From assembly GCF_018449635.1 (NCBI RefSeq), contig NZ_JAAVUV010000013.1:124001-188000 (forward strand): 64,000 nucleotides of DNA, read 5' to 3'. Below the pieces are notes generated by a model that worked only from the letters and a program-made list of their open reading frames with translations, was not told where the DNA came from and made no database searches. Each line of letters starts with the position of its first letter. Position 1 is the first letter of the stretch. The translations under genes and the position numbers were made by a program. Shown in pieces: positions 45,639 through 54,924 of the stretch. This stretch comes from Caballeronia sp. dw_276 (GTDB lineage: Bacteria; Pseudomonadota; Gammaproteobacteria; Burkholderiales; Burkholderiaceae).

Positions 45639-46310
45639 TTAGTCAGGGTCAGCAACCTCCAGTCTCACAAGCGTCATCACCTTGTCCATCCGCGCCTCTT
45701 GTGGCAGCGACAGCATTCTGGATTGTGCCGGCGCAAGCGCAGCACGATCCTCGAATGGCAATCCTGCGAGCACCTCCGCAGGGGACAACTCGTTCAGTGA
45801 ATCCTGCTCGGACACGAAAAAGGTATTGACCTGTTTTCGCGATTTCCTGTTGAGGAGGTCAAGCACCCGCGGCATCGTTGAAGGGACGTCGCCGACGAAC
45901 TGCCATGTCGGATAGCCGCGGCCATTCTGCATTCCTGTCGGAATCACGCTGTAAAACCGGGTGCCATCACCACGGTAAAGCGTGCTTTTCGACATGCCTG
46001 TGTGCTTAAGTACCTCTTCAGGACTCAATCTGGAAACCGGCAACGAATTTTTAACGGTCAATGGTGCATCAGGGCAATCGGATAGCAAGATCCTACGCAG
46101 GGAAGCTGCTAGCGCGCCGCGTGTCCTCTGCGATAACAGATCGTCCTGTTCCGCAGGGGACATTCTCTGCAATTCCGCCGATGCGCCTTGCAGCAGGACC
46201 TTTGCAACCCGATCAAGCAACTTCTCAGGGTTTCCCGAATAATGCCCTGTCGCGAGCGCGACCAAATCGGTACGCGCCGTGACCTTGTTCCGCTTAGTTG
46301 CCAATTCCAT
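45639..46310 (-). CDS. Putative antitoxin of RES/Xre-type pair
   Basis: A 223-residue protein with AGGAG 5 nt before the ATG. Residues 90-115 (SPEEVLKHTGMSKSTLYRGDG) look like a helix-turn-helix or strand of a DNA-binding domain. The C-terminal part (LNRKSRKQVNTFFVSEQDSLNELSPAEVLAGLPF, in two segments) fits the toxin-binding domain of MbcA/ParS-type antitoxins. It precedes the RES gene by 10 bp, the usual antitoxin-first order. Long for the family (usually near 150 residues). Confidence 0.65.
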   Translation of the reverse strand: MELATKRNKVTARTDLVALATGHYSGNPEKLLDRVAKVLLQGASAELQRMSPAEQDDLLSQRTRGALAASLRRILLSDCPDAPLTVKNSLPVSRLSPEEVLKHTGMSKSTLYRGDGTRFYSVIPTGMQNGRGYPTWQFVGDVPSTMPRVLDLLNRKSRKQVNTFFVSEQDSLNELSPAEVLAGLPFEDRAALAPAQSRMLSLPQEARMDKVMTLVRLEVADPD

Positions 46311-46321
46311 GTCAGCTCCTG

Positions 46322-46891
46322 TTAGGAGATCGACGGCGGCGCCACAATCGGCGCAGTCATTCGAGAGCGCGAGGCGACGCTTCGCGTACGAACGCGCCGG
46401 ATCACCAGTTGCCCCAATTTCCTCACCCGGCCCCTGATCCGCCGCTCTGCCCGCTGGCGGCAGTAGAACGATTTCAGAACCGCTTTGGTCCTTCCATTCG
46501 AAAAAAATCGGAAGACGTTCGTCACCGCAAATGCAATGCGACTCGGATCGAATGAGACAACAGTTCCGTTGCGGCGAATTACTTTATAGTCTTCAAGGGT
46601 TAGAGACTCTTCGACGGCCCGCATGTCGACGGGGACAGTCCCCGCCGGTTCCCGCAATGCCTGCGAGATGCGTTCGAGTCTTTCTTGACGCAAAGCCACA
46701 GTTCGCTTCTGCTCGGCCTCAACGCGGGCAAGCAGCGCAACACGCTCAGGATCGCCCGACGGCAAGGCCTCAAGAGTCGCGCGGGTGCGCGAGAGCTGCA
46801 CGAGCGTACGGTCAAGCTCCGAAGTGGCAAGCTGTTTAATCCGTCGGCGTTCGACCGCCGAGAGTTCGACCTCGTCTTCCCAATTAAGCAT
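46322..46891 (-). CDS. ORF with a ribonucleotide-reductase-type ATP-cone segment
   Basis: About 189 residues from ATG 46891. The first 100 residues are helical and charged. They are followed by YKVIRRNGTVVSFDPSRIA, which matches the ATP-cone domain found at the N-terminus of ribonucleotide reductases. The rest is Arg-rich and ends at RMTAPIVAPPSIS, with no catalytic domain. I read this as either a fusion fragment from nrdA/nrdB or a small regulator with an ATP-cone. It lies 11 bp upstream of the antitoxin gene on the same strand, so the three could form one transcript. Confidence 0.55.
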   Translation of the reverse strand: MLNWEDEVELSAVERRRIKQLATSELDRTLVQLSRTRATLEALPSGDPERVALLARVEAEQKRTVALRQERLERISQALREPAGTVPVDMRAVEESLTLEDYKVIRRNGTVVSFDPSRIAFAVTNVFRFFSNGRTKAVLKSFYCRQRAERRIRGRVRKLGQLVIRRVRTRSVASRSRMTAPIVAPPSIS

Positions 46892-47357
46892 ATTGGATTG
46901 CCCCTGAGGGGACTTGCCGGAATGATGGGAGTATAACAAATTTTCCCATTTTTCCCAAAAGTCTCATTTTTCCCGGCCAACGGAGATGGACTGGGGTTTT
47001 CGGCAGACGACCCGGGTTGTGCTGCCTTGCCGGCTCAGGCAGAGGTGCCTCCGGACGAACCTGCCGTCAATGGTCAAAGTCTAACTATGCGGCGATGGCG
47101 TTTTCGGCGCTGGTGAGAGGTTTAAATATGTTGTCGAGACGGGCGAAGCGCATAAAAGCGGACTAGTGATCCCGGAAGGTAGCGAAAGTTATCCAGTCGG
47201 CAAGAGGGCACCGCTGCGACGGCTTATCATAACGGGAGGATTTCAGAAGAGAGCTTTCTAAACTAGTCGAAGCTGACGCCGTTTGAACACTTGAGTAGAA
47301 ATTGCTTCTGGAAATCGGCTTTCGCAGCGGGGCGACGTCTCGTATTCGGCGATAGAC
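46892..47357. other. Intergenic
   Basis: About 465 bp. The minus-strand frame ending near 47090 (NIFKPLTSAENAIAA then stop) could be the tail of a transposase or other protein, but I cannot identify it. Otherwise nothing is seen. Confidence 0.35.
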
Positions 47358-47858
47358 TTACACTTTCTTGTCCTCGCGCTTTGCGTCAGCCATAGCCTCC
47401 GGCTCCAACTCTTCTGCGGACCGATTCAGGTGAACAAACAGGCCCCAAGAGGCAAGAAGCAAAGCTGTCGAACCAATTAGCCAGGCCGCATACTGAAGCT
47501 GCGACGGATCTTGATGCAGCGCTTTGAAAGTTGCCACGAGCCCTTCGATCGCGAGCGCGACAACGACGACGACTAAGAATCGCGACATGAAACGTCGTAC
47601 CCGTGTCGGCGCGCTCACGTCGGCGTCCCGTATAACTTCCTCCTCTACGATGGTCTCGGCAATTTGCAAGGCAACAACCGCCCCAGCCAGCACCCCCAAA
47701 GCTTCAATAATCGATAGTGCACTTGTCTCATCCCAATGACCCGCAAATGCAGTCGATCCGACACGAGCAGCGATCGCAATCAAGACCAGTGCTCCGCATG
47801 TAAAAAGAACAGCCATCAACCCGTGGACAATCGTAAAGAAACGCACAAGAAACTTCAT
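47358..47858 (-). CDS. Small membrane protein
   Basis: A 166-residue protein from ATG 47858 with GGAGCGG upstream. Four hydrophobic segments lie near residues 10-33, 45-68, 92-115 and 125-150. A charged Lys/Glu-rich tail follows (EELEPEAMADAKREDKK). An EE-rich loop (ETIVEEEVIRDAD) separates the pairs. No family is firmly recognised; some similarity in layout to PsiE-like four-helix proteins. Confidence 0.65.
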   Translation of the reverse strand: MKFLVRFFTIVHGLMAVLFTCGALVLIAIAARVGSTAFAGHWDETSALSIIEALGVLAGAVVALQIAETIVEEEVIRDADVSAPTRVRRFMSRFLVVVVVALAIEGLVATFKALHQDPSQLQYAAWLIGSTALLLASWGLFVHLNRSAEELEPEAMADAKREDKKV

Positions 47859-48358
47859 TTTTTCCGCTCCGTTCAATGGCGATTGGCTGGTCCATGCCGC
47901 GTTTTTAACAGTTCGTCGAACGCAGTTGGGCAAAAAACGGCATCAAATTTTGTTCGATCACGTTTCGGTTATCAAACTACTAGCCAACGACGACAGCATT
48001 GGCAAGTCGCTCGTCTTGCTCAGCACATACAGATTCATGTCAGCAAAGACGTGCCATGTCTGCAACGAACTGAGCTCTGAGAGCATAACGCAGTACAAAG
48101 ACATCATTCGTGGAACCGGCCTTTTGTGTATAGCGCTCTCTAGTACGCCGTTTCGATTGTCGGTACAGCAAGCCATCAGGCAGATGCATGGTGTCCTGTG
48201 CTAGCGAATCTAATGAGCCGTGTGGAGAAGCAGCGCGTACCGATCGGACGTGCGTGAAAGCCATAGAAACTGGGCATCGGGTTTGTGTCTGACATCACGC
48301 GTATTACGCGGCGAAATGCCCAAGCCAGTTAAGTTGAAATCGATGGTCAGTATTTTTG
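47859..48358. other. Intergenic
   Basis: About 500 bp between two minus-strand genes. Small ORFs on both strands overlap one another and look non-coding. It must hold the promoter for the membrane protein gene. Confidence 0.4.
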
Positions 48359-50152
48359 TTACCGCTCCTCAAGTTTCGCTGCGGTCTCTACCATGTTGCG
48401 TCCCTTTCGCTTGGCGCGCAGCAACGCGGCATCGGCGACCTGAACGAGGGCTGTTCGACTACATTGCGATGGCGCGCTGGCGACACCAATCGAGGCCGTG
48501 ACATTTCGAAGTCGATGACCATCATATTCAACAACCAAGGCGGCGATGACCGCGCGAATTTTTTCGGCGCGATCAATGGCGCCTTGTGCATCACGTCCGA
48601 TCATCAGGACGACAAACTCTTCCCCGCCGTATCGAAACACGGACTCGGAATCTACAGCAGAGCTTTTGAGTGCACCTCCAACGGCGCGTAAAACTGCATC
48701 TCCCGCTTCATGCCCGTGATCGTCGTTGAAACGTTTGAAGAAATCGATGTCGATCATAGCGCAGCTCAACGGCACGCCCGATCGCTCCGTTTCCTCCATT
48801 TGCGTCCCAAGCCATATGTCTAGTTGACGGCGGTTCTGCAGTTTCGTGAGCGGGTCAGCCATCGCGAGCTGCTGTAGTGTCTCTCTCAGCCGAAGGTTGT
48901 CCAGTGCCAACCCCACATTTTCAGCGAGCATACGCAGATACTCGTCCGATACGTGTTCTGTTTTTGCATCGTCCTCACTTTCCAGGTACAGCATGCCCAG
49001 TGCGCCATGTTGGCCCATGAGCGGAAGACAGTACGAATTCGGAATGTGACTATCGATGTTGAGATGGGCGCAGGGAATGTCAATGTGGGCCCCGACGGGC
49101 CGGTGGAGACTGCCGCGGCGAAGACCCCAGCATTCATCAGCAATAAATTCGCTTTCCGTGTGTACCGGTCCGTTCCATGAGCACGCCTCGGTGAGTATGT
49201 CACGCGCATCATCCAACAAATATAGCCGCCCCCCCATTTGGGGAACAAACTCAGGACCAAAGCGCTGGACAACCCGGACGAGATCTTGAACGTTACTGCA
49301 GCCGTGCATACGCTCAGTCATGCGCGAAAGCGAGTCTCGCATCGCGCGGTCGATTTCGCGCTCGTGCTCAAGCCGTTGCCGCACGATTCCGTTCTCACGG
49401 AAAACCCTCAGCGCCTGCGCCATGTCACCGATCTCGTCGATGCGATCATATGTGGGCGGTTCGACCGCGAAATCTTGTGCGGCCAGCCTGCTAACGACGT
49501 CGCTTAACTTCACCACGGGATGTAAGACCCGCCGACGGAACACAAAATAAAGGACGAAGGCGAACACAAGTCCAGTGAGTGCAAGCGTCAGTTCAGCAAT
49601 GGTGCGCCACAGCTTGGACGCAACTACGGCCTGCTGCACCGCGGCGTCTGTGCGGTGATCGAGGCGATCTTGGAACCGCTCCACGTTTTTGCGTAATCCG
49701 TCGAGCTCGCGCTCAAAATCTAGTGAGAACAAAGATTCGATTGACGCGTTGCGCTGACCACTTGCGAACGCTGAAAATGCTAACCTTTCGGCATCGCGGA
49801 GACGGTCTGTTGAGCTGATGAGGTCGTGAAGCGCGCCTATTTCGTCTGCGCTCGCGCCGGCATCGCGAATTGAGCGGGTGCGCTCCTCCATGTCCGCAAG
49901 AGACGCGAGCTCCTGTCTGTAAGCCGTTAGATCGGCAGGTCGACCACTGATCACATACTGTCTCGCTAGGTCGGTCGCCCCAAGCACAGCAACGTCCAAC
50001 CTAGATGTCGCCTGATCAAGCAAATAGCGCTGCGCCACCAGCTGACGCTCTTCTTTCTCCGTCGATGTGGCCATTAACATCGCAGCACCGGACGCAACTG
50101 TCAACGTAACGGTAATGGCATAGGCCCAGTTTGTAATCGTTGCGAGGCGCAT
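48359..50152 (-). CDS. Membrane GGDEF diguanylate cyclase
   Basis: A 597-residue protein. It has two transmembrane helices (about 8-28 and 187-207) flanking a helical sensor region of about 150 residues. A HAMP domain follows (about 208-262), then a GAF-like region (about 290-430, with IPNSYCLPLMGQHG), and a C-terminal GGDEF domain with the active-site GGEEF (RYGGEEFVVLM) and CAMIDIDFFKRFNDDHGHEAGD. The RxxD inhibitory site normally five residues upstream of GGEEF is not present. It makes cyclic-di-GMP, likely in response to an external or redox cue. No EAL domain. Confidence 0.9.
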   Translation of the reverse strand: MRLATITNWAYAITVTLTVASGAAMLMATSTEKEERQLVAQRYLLDQATSRLDVAVLGATDLARQYVISGRPADLTAYRQELASLADMEERTRSIRDAGASADEIGALHDLISSTDRLRDAERLAFSAFASGQRNASIESLFSLDFERELDGLRKNVERFQDRLDHRTDAAVQQAVVASKLWRTIAELTLALTGLVFAFVLYFVFRRRVLHPVVKLSDVVSRLAAQDFAVEPPTYDRIDEIGDMAQALRVFRENGIVRQRLEHEREIDRAMRDSLSRMTERMHGCSNVQDLVRVVQRFGPEFVPQMGGRLYLLDDARDILTEACSWNGPVHTESEFIADECWGLRRGSLHRPVGAHIDIPCAHLNIDSHIPNSYCLPLMGQHGALGMLYLESEDDAKTEHVSDEYLRMLAENVGLALDNLRLRETLQQLAMADPLTKLQNRRQLDIWLGTQMEETERSGVPLSCAMIDIDFFKRFNDDHGHEAGDAVLRAVGGALKSSAVDSESVFRYGGEEFVVLMIGRDAQGAIDRAEKIRAVIAALVVEYDGHRLRNVTASIGVASAPSQCSRTALVQVADAALLRAKRKGRNMVETAAKLEER

Positions 50153-50326
50153 TCAGTTTCCGCTATTTCTAAACCATCACGTGCTCTAATCAGGTGTGGT
50201 CCGATCACGCTGCCGAGGCCTCGTCCCATACCGGATTCCGGCGACGCAGTGTTTAACTGGCTCAACAATCAATGGAGGCGTCAATTTGCCATACACAACG
50301 CGCGAGGACGAGAGCTAACGCTGCCC

Positions 50327-50446
50327 TCATGCCCAGATCAGAGCACCCAAGATCCCAAGTAACGCAAGGGTAATTGCCGGGACGCCCAGGTAGATGATTA
50401 CGTTACCCCTCGATCGCTGTCGAAGAAAATGGCCGCTTTGGACCAT
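50327..50446 (-). CDS. Small single-span membrane peptide
   Basis: A 39-residue ORF from ATG 50446. It has a basic N-terminus (FLRQRSRGN) followed by one clean membrane helix (VIIYLGVPAITLALLGILGA) and stop TGA at 50327. The frame stays open upstream. No strong ribosome-binding site is visible. It sits in the 490-bp gap (50153-50638) upstream of the GGDEF gene, otherwise without features. The clean helix is the only argument for it. Confidence 0.4.
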   Translation of the reverse strand: MVQSGHFLRQRSRGNVIIYLGVPAITLALLGILGALIWA

Positions 50447-50638
50447 ATCGCAGTGCCATTTCTTTTCTCGTGGTTTATCGGCTCGCAATCGTCTTATAGC
50501 AATGCGCCTTCTGTTTTGCTGGTCTCCTAAGCTTCAAGGGACCTGCGAGCGGCTTGCTGCCTTGAACATACTACCCGCTCACGCTCCCGTTCTGTCATTG
50601 GTGGGTCCCAGCATACTAGCCTTGAATTTATGACAGCA

Positions 50639-50917
50639 TCAAGCCGACTTCGCAGTCGTGAGCGTTGGCCCAAGTTTCAGCGCAGGCGCTGGATTTGGCG
50701 GATCTCGGCGCAAGTCACTCACCTGCTCGATCCCGTTCTTCAATACCGATTCACAAAATGCCAAGCGCGAGCGATAGTATTCAGCTTGGACCTGCGCGTC
50801 GAGAATGCGCTGCTCAGCCTGATAAAGCGCCATGCGCAATTCGGGCATTGCTTTTTGGGCTTGCTGTTTCACCGTAGGCGCATAGCGGGCTGCCCAGTTT
50901 GCGATCCATCTCAGCAT
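50639..50917 (-). CDS. Small helical protein
   Basis: A 92-residue protein from ATG 50917. It starts MLRWIANWAARYAP and continues as a helix (MALYQAEQRILDAQVQAEYYRSRL) with coiled-coil spacing, then a Pro-rich tail. An ATG with better context further upstream was not found. No known family is recognised. Confidence 0.5.
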   Translation of the reverse strand: MLRWIANWAARYAPTVKQQAQKAMPELRMALYQAEQRILDAQVQAEYYRSRLAFCESVLKNGIEQVSDLRRDPPNPAPALKLGPTLTTAKSA

Positions 50918-51501
50918 TGCCAATCCCCCGTTCGGTATTGCTACGCCGCCATCGCCTAAGCTTGGTTTAGCGCTCGAAACTAAAACATACCAAATCTTCA
51001 GATCGTTGCCGCAGAAAATCTGCCGCCGGTGTTGCGGAAACAGCAAACGAGCGGTACAGCAAGCTAGCCGTCAATAAATTTGCAACGGAGGTCGGTTTTT
51101 CGGACATCGAACCGGTAACAAAAAGAGTTTCTTCACCACAGAAAGCGGTGCAGCATCCATGAGGCGGATTTATGCTCCACGAATTAAAACTGACGCCGTC
51201 AGCAGCGCGAGTGGCCAAATAACGGTCTGCACAGCGTCACTAGGTGTGTCATACGCGGCTACCATCACCGAGGTACGGATTAACTGTGCTTAGATAAGCT
51301 CACGCGCAGTGCGTCGCGTTTTGCCACAGCACGCTCATCCGTAAGAACCAACTTTCTGCTGTCGTTTGGTGTCCAAGCGGTTTGCCAGACGGAAAATACA
51401 AAAGCTTCGTTTTCACCAAACTAACGAACCATGCCCTTTCTGCATTGTGGTAGTTCCCTTGCCTTGTTTGCTGCATACTGCAAACTCGCAAAGGAGGCCT
51501 T
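50918..51501. other. Intergenic
   Basis: About 580 bp. Two minus-strand ORFs (50967-51218, 51300-51491) have no support. The last 60 bp lead into the strong ribosome-binding site of the next gene. Confidence 0.4.
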
Positions 51502-51732
51502 ATGCGATTTGTTTACCGAGATTTCAATATTGAATGCTCCGTCGAACGACTCGGCATTTCGGATTTCGTGAGCCGTGCCACGATTTGGCACATGTCGTCA
51601 AACGGTGGAGACGGCGACGTACACGAAACAGGAGATTTAATATCGTCTCTGACTGAAATTAAAGCGTTAGGCCACGCCCGGAATTTCGCGGAAATATGGT
51701 GCGATAAGAAGATTCTTGAAAACGGTGCTTAA
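51502..51732 (+). CDS. Small protein of unknown function
   Basis: A 76-residue protein with a strong AAGGAGG at 51491-51497, 4-5 nt before the ATG. It is acidic with the motif RFVYRDFNIECSVE and a terminal FAEIWCDKKILENG. No family is recognised. The strong translation signal argues it is expressed. Confidence 0.65.
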   Translation: MRFVYRDFNIECSVERLGISDFVSRATIWHMSSNGGDGDVHETGDLISSLTEIKALGHARNFAEIWCDKKILENGA

Positions 51733-51825
51733 CAGGCGTTAGTTGGCAGCAATGAACTCGACATCGCGAAGGGTAAGCGTAACAAAGCGGTGTAACGCAA
51801 GTAAGCGTGAGGGTGTTACCCGCGC

Positions 51826-52374
51826 TTACCCCTTGTGCGACTTCGGGCCGCTAGAAGGCCGTGGCCTGAATCCGGAAAGCACCTCGTCCGCTTCCGCCAT
51901 GAGATCCCGGCTGAAAGCGAGCGTGAGTTGGCTGAACGCTGCACGTGTCGCGCCCAGCATCGTGGCCAACTGTAAATCGGACGCGGACTCGCCCCACAGG
52001 ACGCGCTGGACCAGTGTCACGCCACCATTGCGGGCGATCAGGCGCAATGCATAGCCAAGTGATGCATTGTGCAGGATCTCAGAGCCATAAGTGTCGGCGA
52101 GCGCAGTAAGGATCGCGAGTTCCACCCGATCCGGTCTGCTGGGGATGCGCCGACGAGCCGCCCCGCGCTCGGCTTCACTCATGACCTCCTCATCGGTCAG
52201 CATCCGCATTAGACCGCTCGCCGAATCGAGCGCTCGCAAGCCCGATCTTTCCCCCGCCCGGAATGCGGAAATTGCATCGTCCAGCCGCAGGACGATGCGG
52301 GCGGTTGCGGGATCGAGTGGAGCTCCCATGTCAGGCGGGGTCGCAGGCGGCGGGGTCGCAGGCGGCTGGGTCAT
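51826..52374 (-). CDS. Hypothetical helical protein
   Basis: A 182-residue protein with a Pro/Thr-rich N-terminus (PPATPPPATPPD, encoded by short direct repeats in the DNA). It then has a helical body with ALRLIARNGGVTLVQRVLWG and QLTLAFSRDLMAEADEVL. No clear ribosome-binding site is visible. No family is recognised. Confidence 0.5.
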   Translation of the reverse strand: MTQPPATPPPATPPDMGAPLDPATARIVLRLDDAISAFRAGERSGLRALDSASGLMRMLTDEEVMSEAERGAARRRIPSRPDRVELAILTALADTYGSEILHNASLGYALRLIARNGGVTLVQRVLWGESASDLQLATMLGATRAAFSQLTLAFSRDLMAEADEVLSGFRPRPSSGPKSHKG

Positions 52375-52598
52375 AAGAATTCAAGACCTGCAACGAGGGG
52401 TATTGGAAGAACCATTTTACCCCTCACCTATAAAACCCGCTAAGTGCGACACAAGAAGCAGTGCTAGCGAACACATCATGCAAGGGTGCTCTCCAATTCA
52501 TCGTAGACCCAGTAGCTTGAGCGATGAAACCCAAACGCAGCTGACGATCGTGAGTCTATTATCTTTAGGACAGTGCGCATCGAATCCCGCTTCCCAGG

Positions 52599-53138
52599 TT
52601 GAAGAAGTTCAGTCCTGGTTTGCCCCTCGAACGCAGCGACCGCATCTTTCCCAACTTTGTCGATCCATGTATAGCCGGAACAAAACGTAAATCCACCCAC
52701 CCGGGCGTCGTCCGAAGACCGCTGAGTAAGTCCGCGCTTTTGCCGATGCCGGCACAATCAGCAGGGGAGTTGTCGCTCGCTCATCATCTTGCGTTGGTTG
52801 CCTGCCGCGGCGCGCATGCGAATCGGCATCAAATCAACGAGTTGGTCCGTTCGGTCTATATGGCCTACTGCCTTCAACGCATGGGGTTTGGTGAGGTGCC
52901 GTTTGAGTGCTATGAACACGCAGAAGCGGCGTTCGAAAATGCACTTGCTATAGCTGAAAAAAGTGCCAAGTGGACAATTAGCGAGCAGGACGCGCCCGTC
53001 ATCGAACGCGTGCTCGCGCTTCACGACCAGCAATTGAGTGAGGCGCCGATGCACCGGGTGGTGGCAGCCGAAAAACAACTGCGTCGATTTCTGGCCGGCG
53101 AAAGCGCCTCGCCGTTGGTCCGCCCGAGCGCGAAATAG
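52599..53138 (+). CDS. Unknown plasmid gene, longest copy of a three-copy family
   Basis: The product contains the family core (AGTKRKSTHPGV to EKQLRRFLAGESASPLV). The ATG that starts the copy at 18169 is ATA here (at 52674-52676), so this copy must start upstream; the frame is open to 52599 or beyond. It is nearly identical in the second half to the 18169 copy (FECYEHAEAAFENALAIAEK, EQDAPVIERVLALHDQQ). A decayed third copy lies at 60159. It is followed, on the opposite strand, by an H-NS-like gene, the same order as at 18-23 kb. Function unknown. Confidence 0.68.
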   Translation: MKKFSPGLPLERSDRIFPNFVDPCIAGTKRKSTHPGVVRRPLSKSALLPMPAQSAGELSLAHHLALVACRGAHANRHQINELVRSVYMAYCLQRMGFGEVPFECYEHAEAAFENALAIAEKSAKWTISEQDAPVIERVLALHDQQLSEAPMHRVVAAEKQLRRFLAGESASPLVRPSAK

Positions 53139-53552
53139 CGGCTGGTTTCCCTTTCATTATACGTGTTGTGAATTCAGACATACCGAACACTAAACGTGTC
53201 GGCCGCCGTAGACGAGAGTTAAAGCTGTTACTCCTACAGGAGTGGAATTTGTCACTCGAAACCATTTTTTGTGGGCTGTTCTGGCTGACTTCTAAACCCT
53301 TCCATCAACGCATCGAACATATAACTTTGCTGTCCGGGAAGAAAGAGAAAGAGAAATCACAGAGATTGAGCGTTCAGCTGCACAGGGTGTGTTTCCGTCC
53401 ATCCACAGATCTGTGGTGCTCTCGTCCGATCTCGGAAGTGCAAGAACGGCAACTATTGACGACGCTTGGTCGACGGAGAGCTTTACGGGCATCGTTGCGC
53501 TCTGCATTTGGAGCGAGCGGCCAAGAGGCCGCCCTCCGTGCACTAGACCAAT
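53139..53552. other. Intergenic between convergent genes
   Basis: About 410 bp between two convergent genes. From about 53303 on it is similar to 22554-22804. The first 165 bp are the part missing at the IS66 locus. It contains the hairpin 53517-53532. Confidence 0.6.
53517..53532 (-). terminator. Hairpin after the H-NS-like gene
   Basis: GCGGCC - AAGA - GGCCGC is a perfect 6-bp stem just past the stop of the minus-strand gene. It is conserved with the hairpin at 22767-22786. Confidence 0.55.
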
Positions 53553-54431
53553 TTACACTACGGGCGCTTCAATGGCTGCCTGGGTACTGCCGTTATCGTC
53601 GGCTACCGTCGCTGCCTTCGCAGCATTGCCTGAACCACTCAACTTCTTTGCAACTCTCTTTTTACCGACTGGCCCTGTTTTCTTCGCAGCAACCTTTTTG
53701 CTAGCACCGACGGATTGTCTCGGCGTTGCTTCCTTCGCCTCATTTTTCGTGGCAGCTGCCTTTTTCGCAGTGATTTTCTTCGCTGCAACGTTCCGCGTCG
53801 CCTTCTTTGCCGCATTCGCCTTCTTGGCTACAGCAGACGCTTTACGCGCCGCTTTGGTCGCGACTTCAGCAACGGGCGATGCACCCTCCTCTATCAGGAA
53901 TTTGGTGCGATCTCTGACGTTCGCAAGCCATGCTGGCGCGCGTCCTTTGCCACTCCATGTTGCACCTGACTTGCGGTCGCGATACTTGGCGGGCTGTGGT
54001 CCCGTTCGGTAGCCTCGGGGTTTCGCTGTACCCGTTGCATTTGCATCCTCGGCTTCTGGAGACGCAGCGGTCGCTGCCACCGCATCACCTTGGATCAAAA
54101 ACCGGGTCCGGTCTTTCGCTTTAGCGATCCAAGCCGGTGCGCTTCCCCGGCCGGTCCATGTGGCACCACTCTTTGGGTCCTGGAACTTGGGCGCGACTTT
54201 GGTGCCAAGGGCTTTGGATGCTTTGCGCTTTGACCCAATAGCCAAACCACTGTCCCCTGTTGCTTCCCGCCTTGCTTTCGTTTCTTCTCCAATATCTTCG
54301 GTGGTCAACCCATGCTCCAGCATCAGGCGACGGATTTGATTTATTGCTGACTGCGCTTTCTTTGCTATGAGTACATCGGCTTGCGCCTGCAACTTCTTTA
54401 GCTTTTCTTGAATGACTTCGAGTGTGGGCAT
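53553..54431 (-). CDS. H-NS-like nucleoid protein with two DNA-binding modules and AAKK tail
   Basis: A 292-residue protein from ATG 54431 with GGAGG 5 nt upstream. An N-terminal coiled-coil oligomerisation region (residues 1-60) is followed by two copies of the H-NS DNA-binding module: PKSGATWTGRGSAPAWIAKA (about 105-125) and RKSGATWSGKGRAPAWLANV (about 165-185). Each is followed by DRT-FLI. The last 100 residues are Lys/Ala-rich, histone H1-like. H-NS proteins silence AT-rich, foreign DNA; the doubled module and basic tail occur in Burkholderia. Probably controls genes on this replicon. Confidence 0.88.
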   Translation of the reverse strand: MPTLEVIQEKLKKLQAQADVLIAKKAQSAINQIRRLMLEHGLTTEDIGEETKARREATGDSGLAIGSKRKASKALGTKVAPKFQDPKSGATWTGRGSAPAWIAKAKDRTRFLIQGDAVAATAASPEAEDANATGTAKPRGYRTGPQPAKYRDRKSGATWSGKGRAPAWLANVRDRTKFLIEEGASPVAEVATKAARKASAVAKKANAAKKATRNVAAKKITAKKAAATKNEAKEATPRQSVGASKKVAAKKTGPVGKKRVAKKLSGSGNAAKAATVADDNGSTQAAIEAPVV

Positions 54432-54924
54432 AGTGGCCTCCAATAGTGAATGCTTGCACTATGCCATGACACTTGCTTTACGCAAACAAACTTGTCGATT
54501 CAAAGCATTACATCCGCGTACAGCACTACTTTCGATTGCAGACTTACCGCTTCATTTTCCAAACTTGGATACTCGAGCATGAAGTTGATATCAATTGTCG
54601 GTCGAAGAACAGCGGCGCCCTTTGTACAATTGGAGCCTCACCGAGACTTTGTTGGTCATTCCTTTGTAGACGCGAGCTGCGTTGCGCAAACTCAAGGCTT
54701 CTTCCTACATCTATCCTGGATCGAGGATGCGCACATTCGCCGTAGTCCTACGGATAAAGTAATCAAAAGGAGGCATGCCCTGGCGCTTTTGCCGCCGTGT
54801 GAGCAGACGTTTTTGAGAAGGGTCATTCAGTGAATCAGGTAAGTCGTAACAGAGACCGTCATTCACTCAAGCACTGCCTAATCGAGAGTAATATATCGCG
54901 CATCTGTTACGCGAGGAAATTCCT
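54432..54924. other. Intergenic, divergent promoter region
   Basis: About 490 bp between two divergent genes. Overlapping ORFs (54450-54833, 54473-54745) are not supported. It likely holds promoters for both sides. Confidence 0.4.

Noticed and set aside
54450..54833. Two overlapping plus-strand ORFs upstream of the Sel1-like gene
   Set aside because: No ribosome-binding site or recognised domain; more likely a promoter region.
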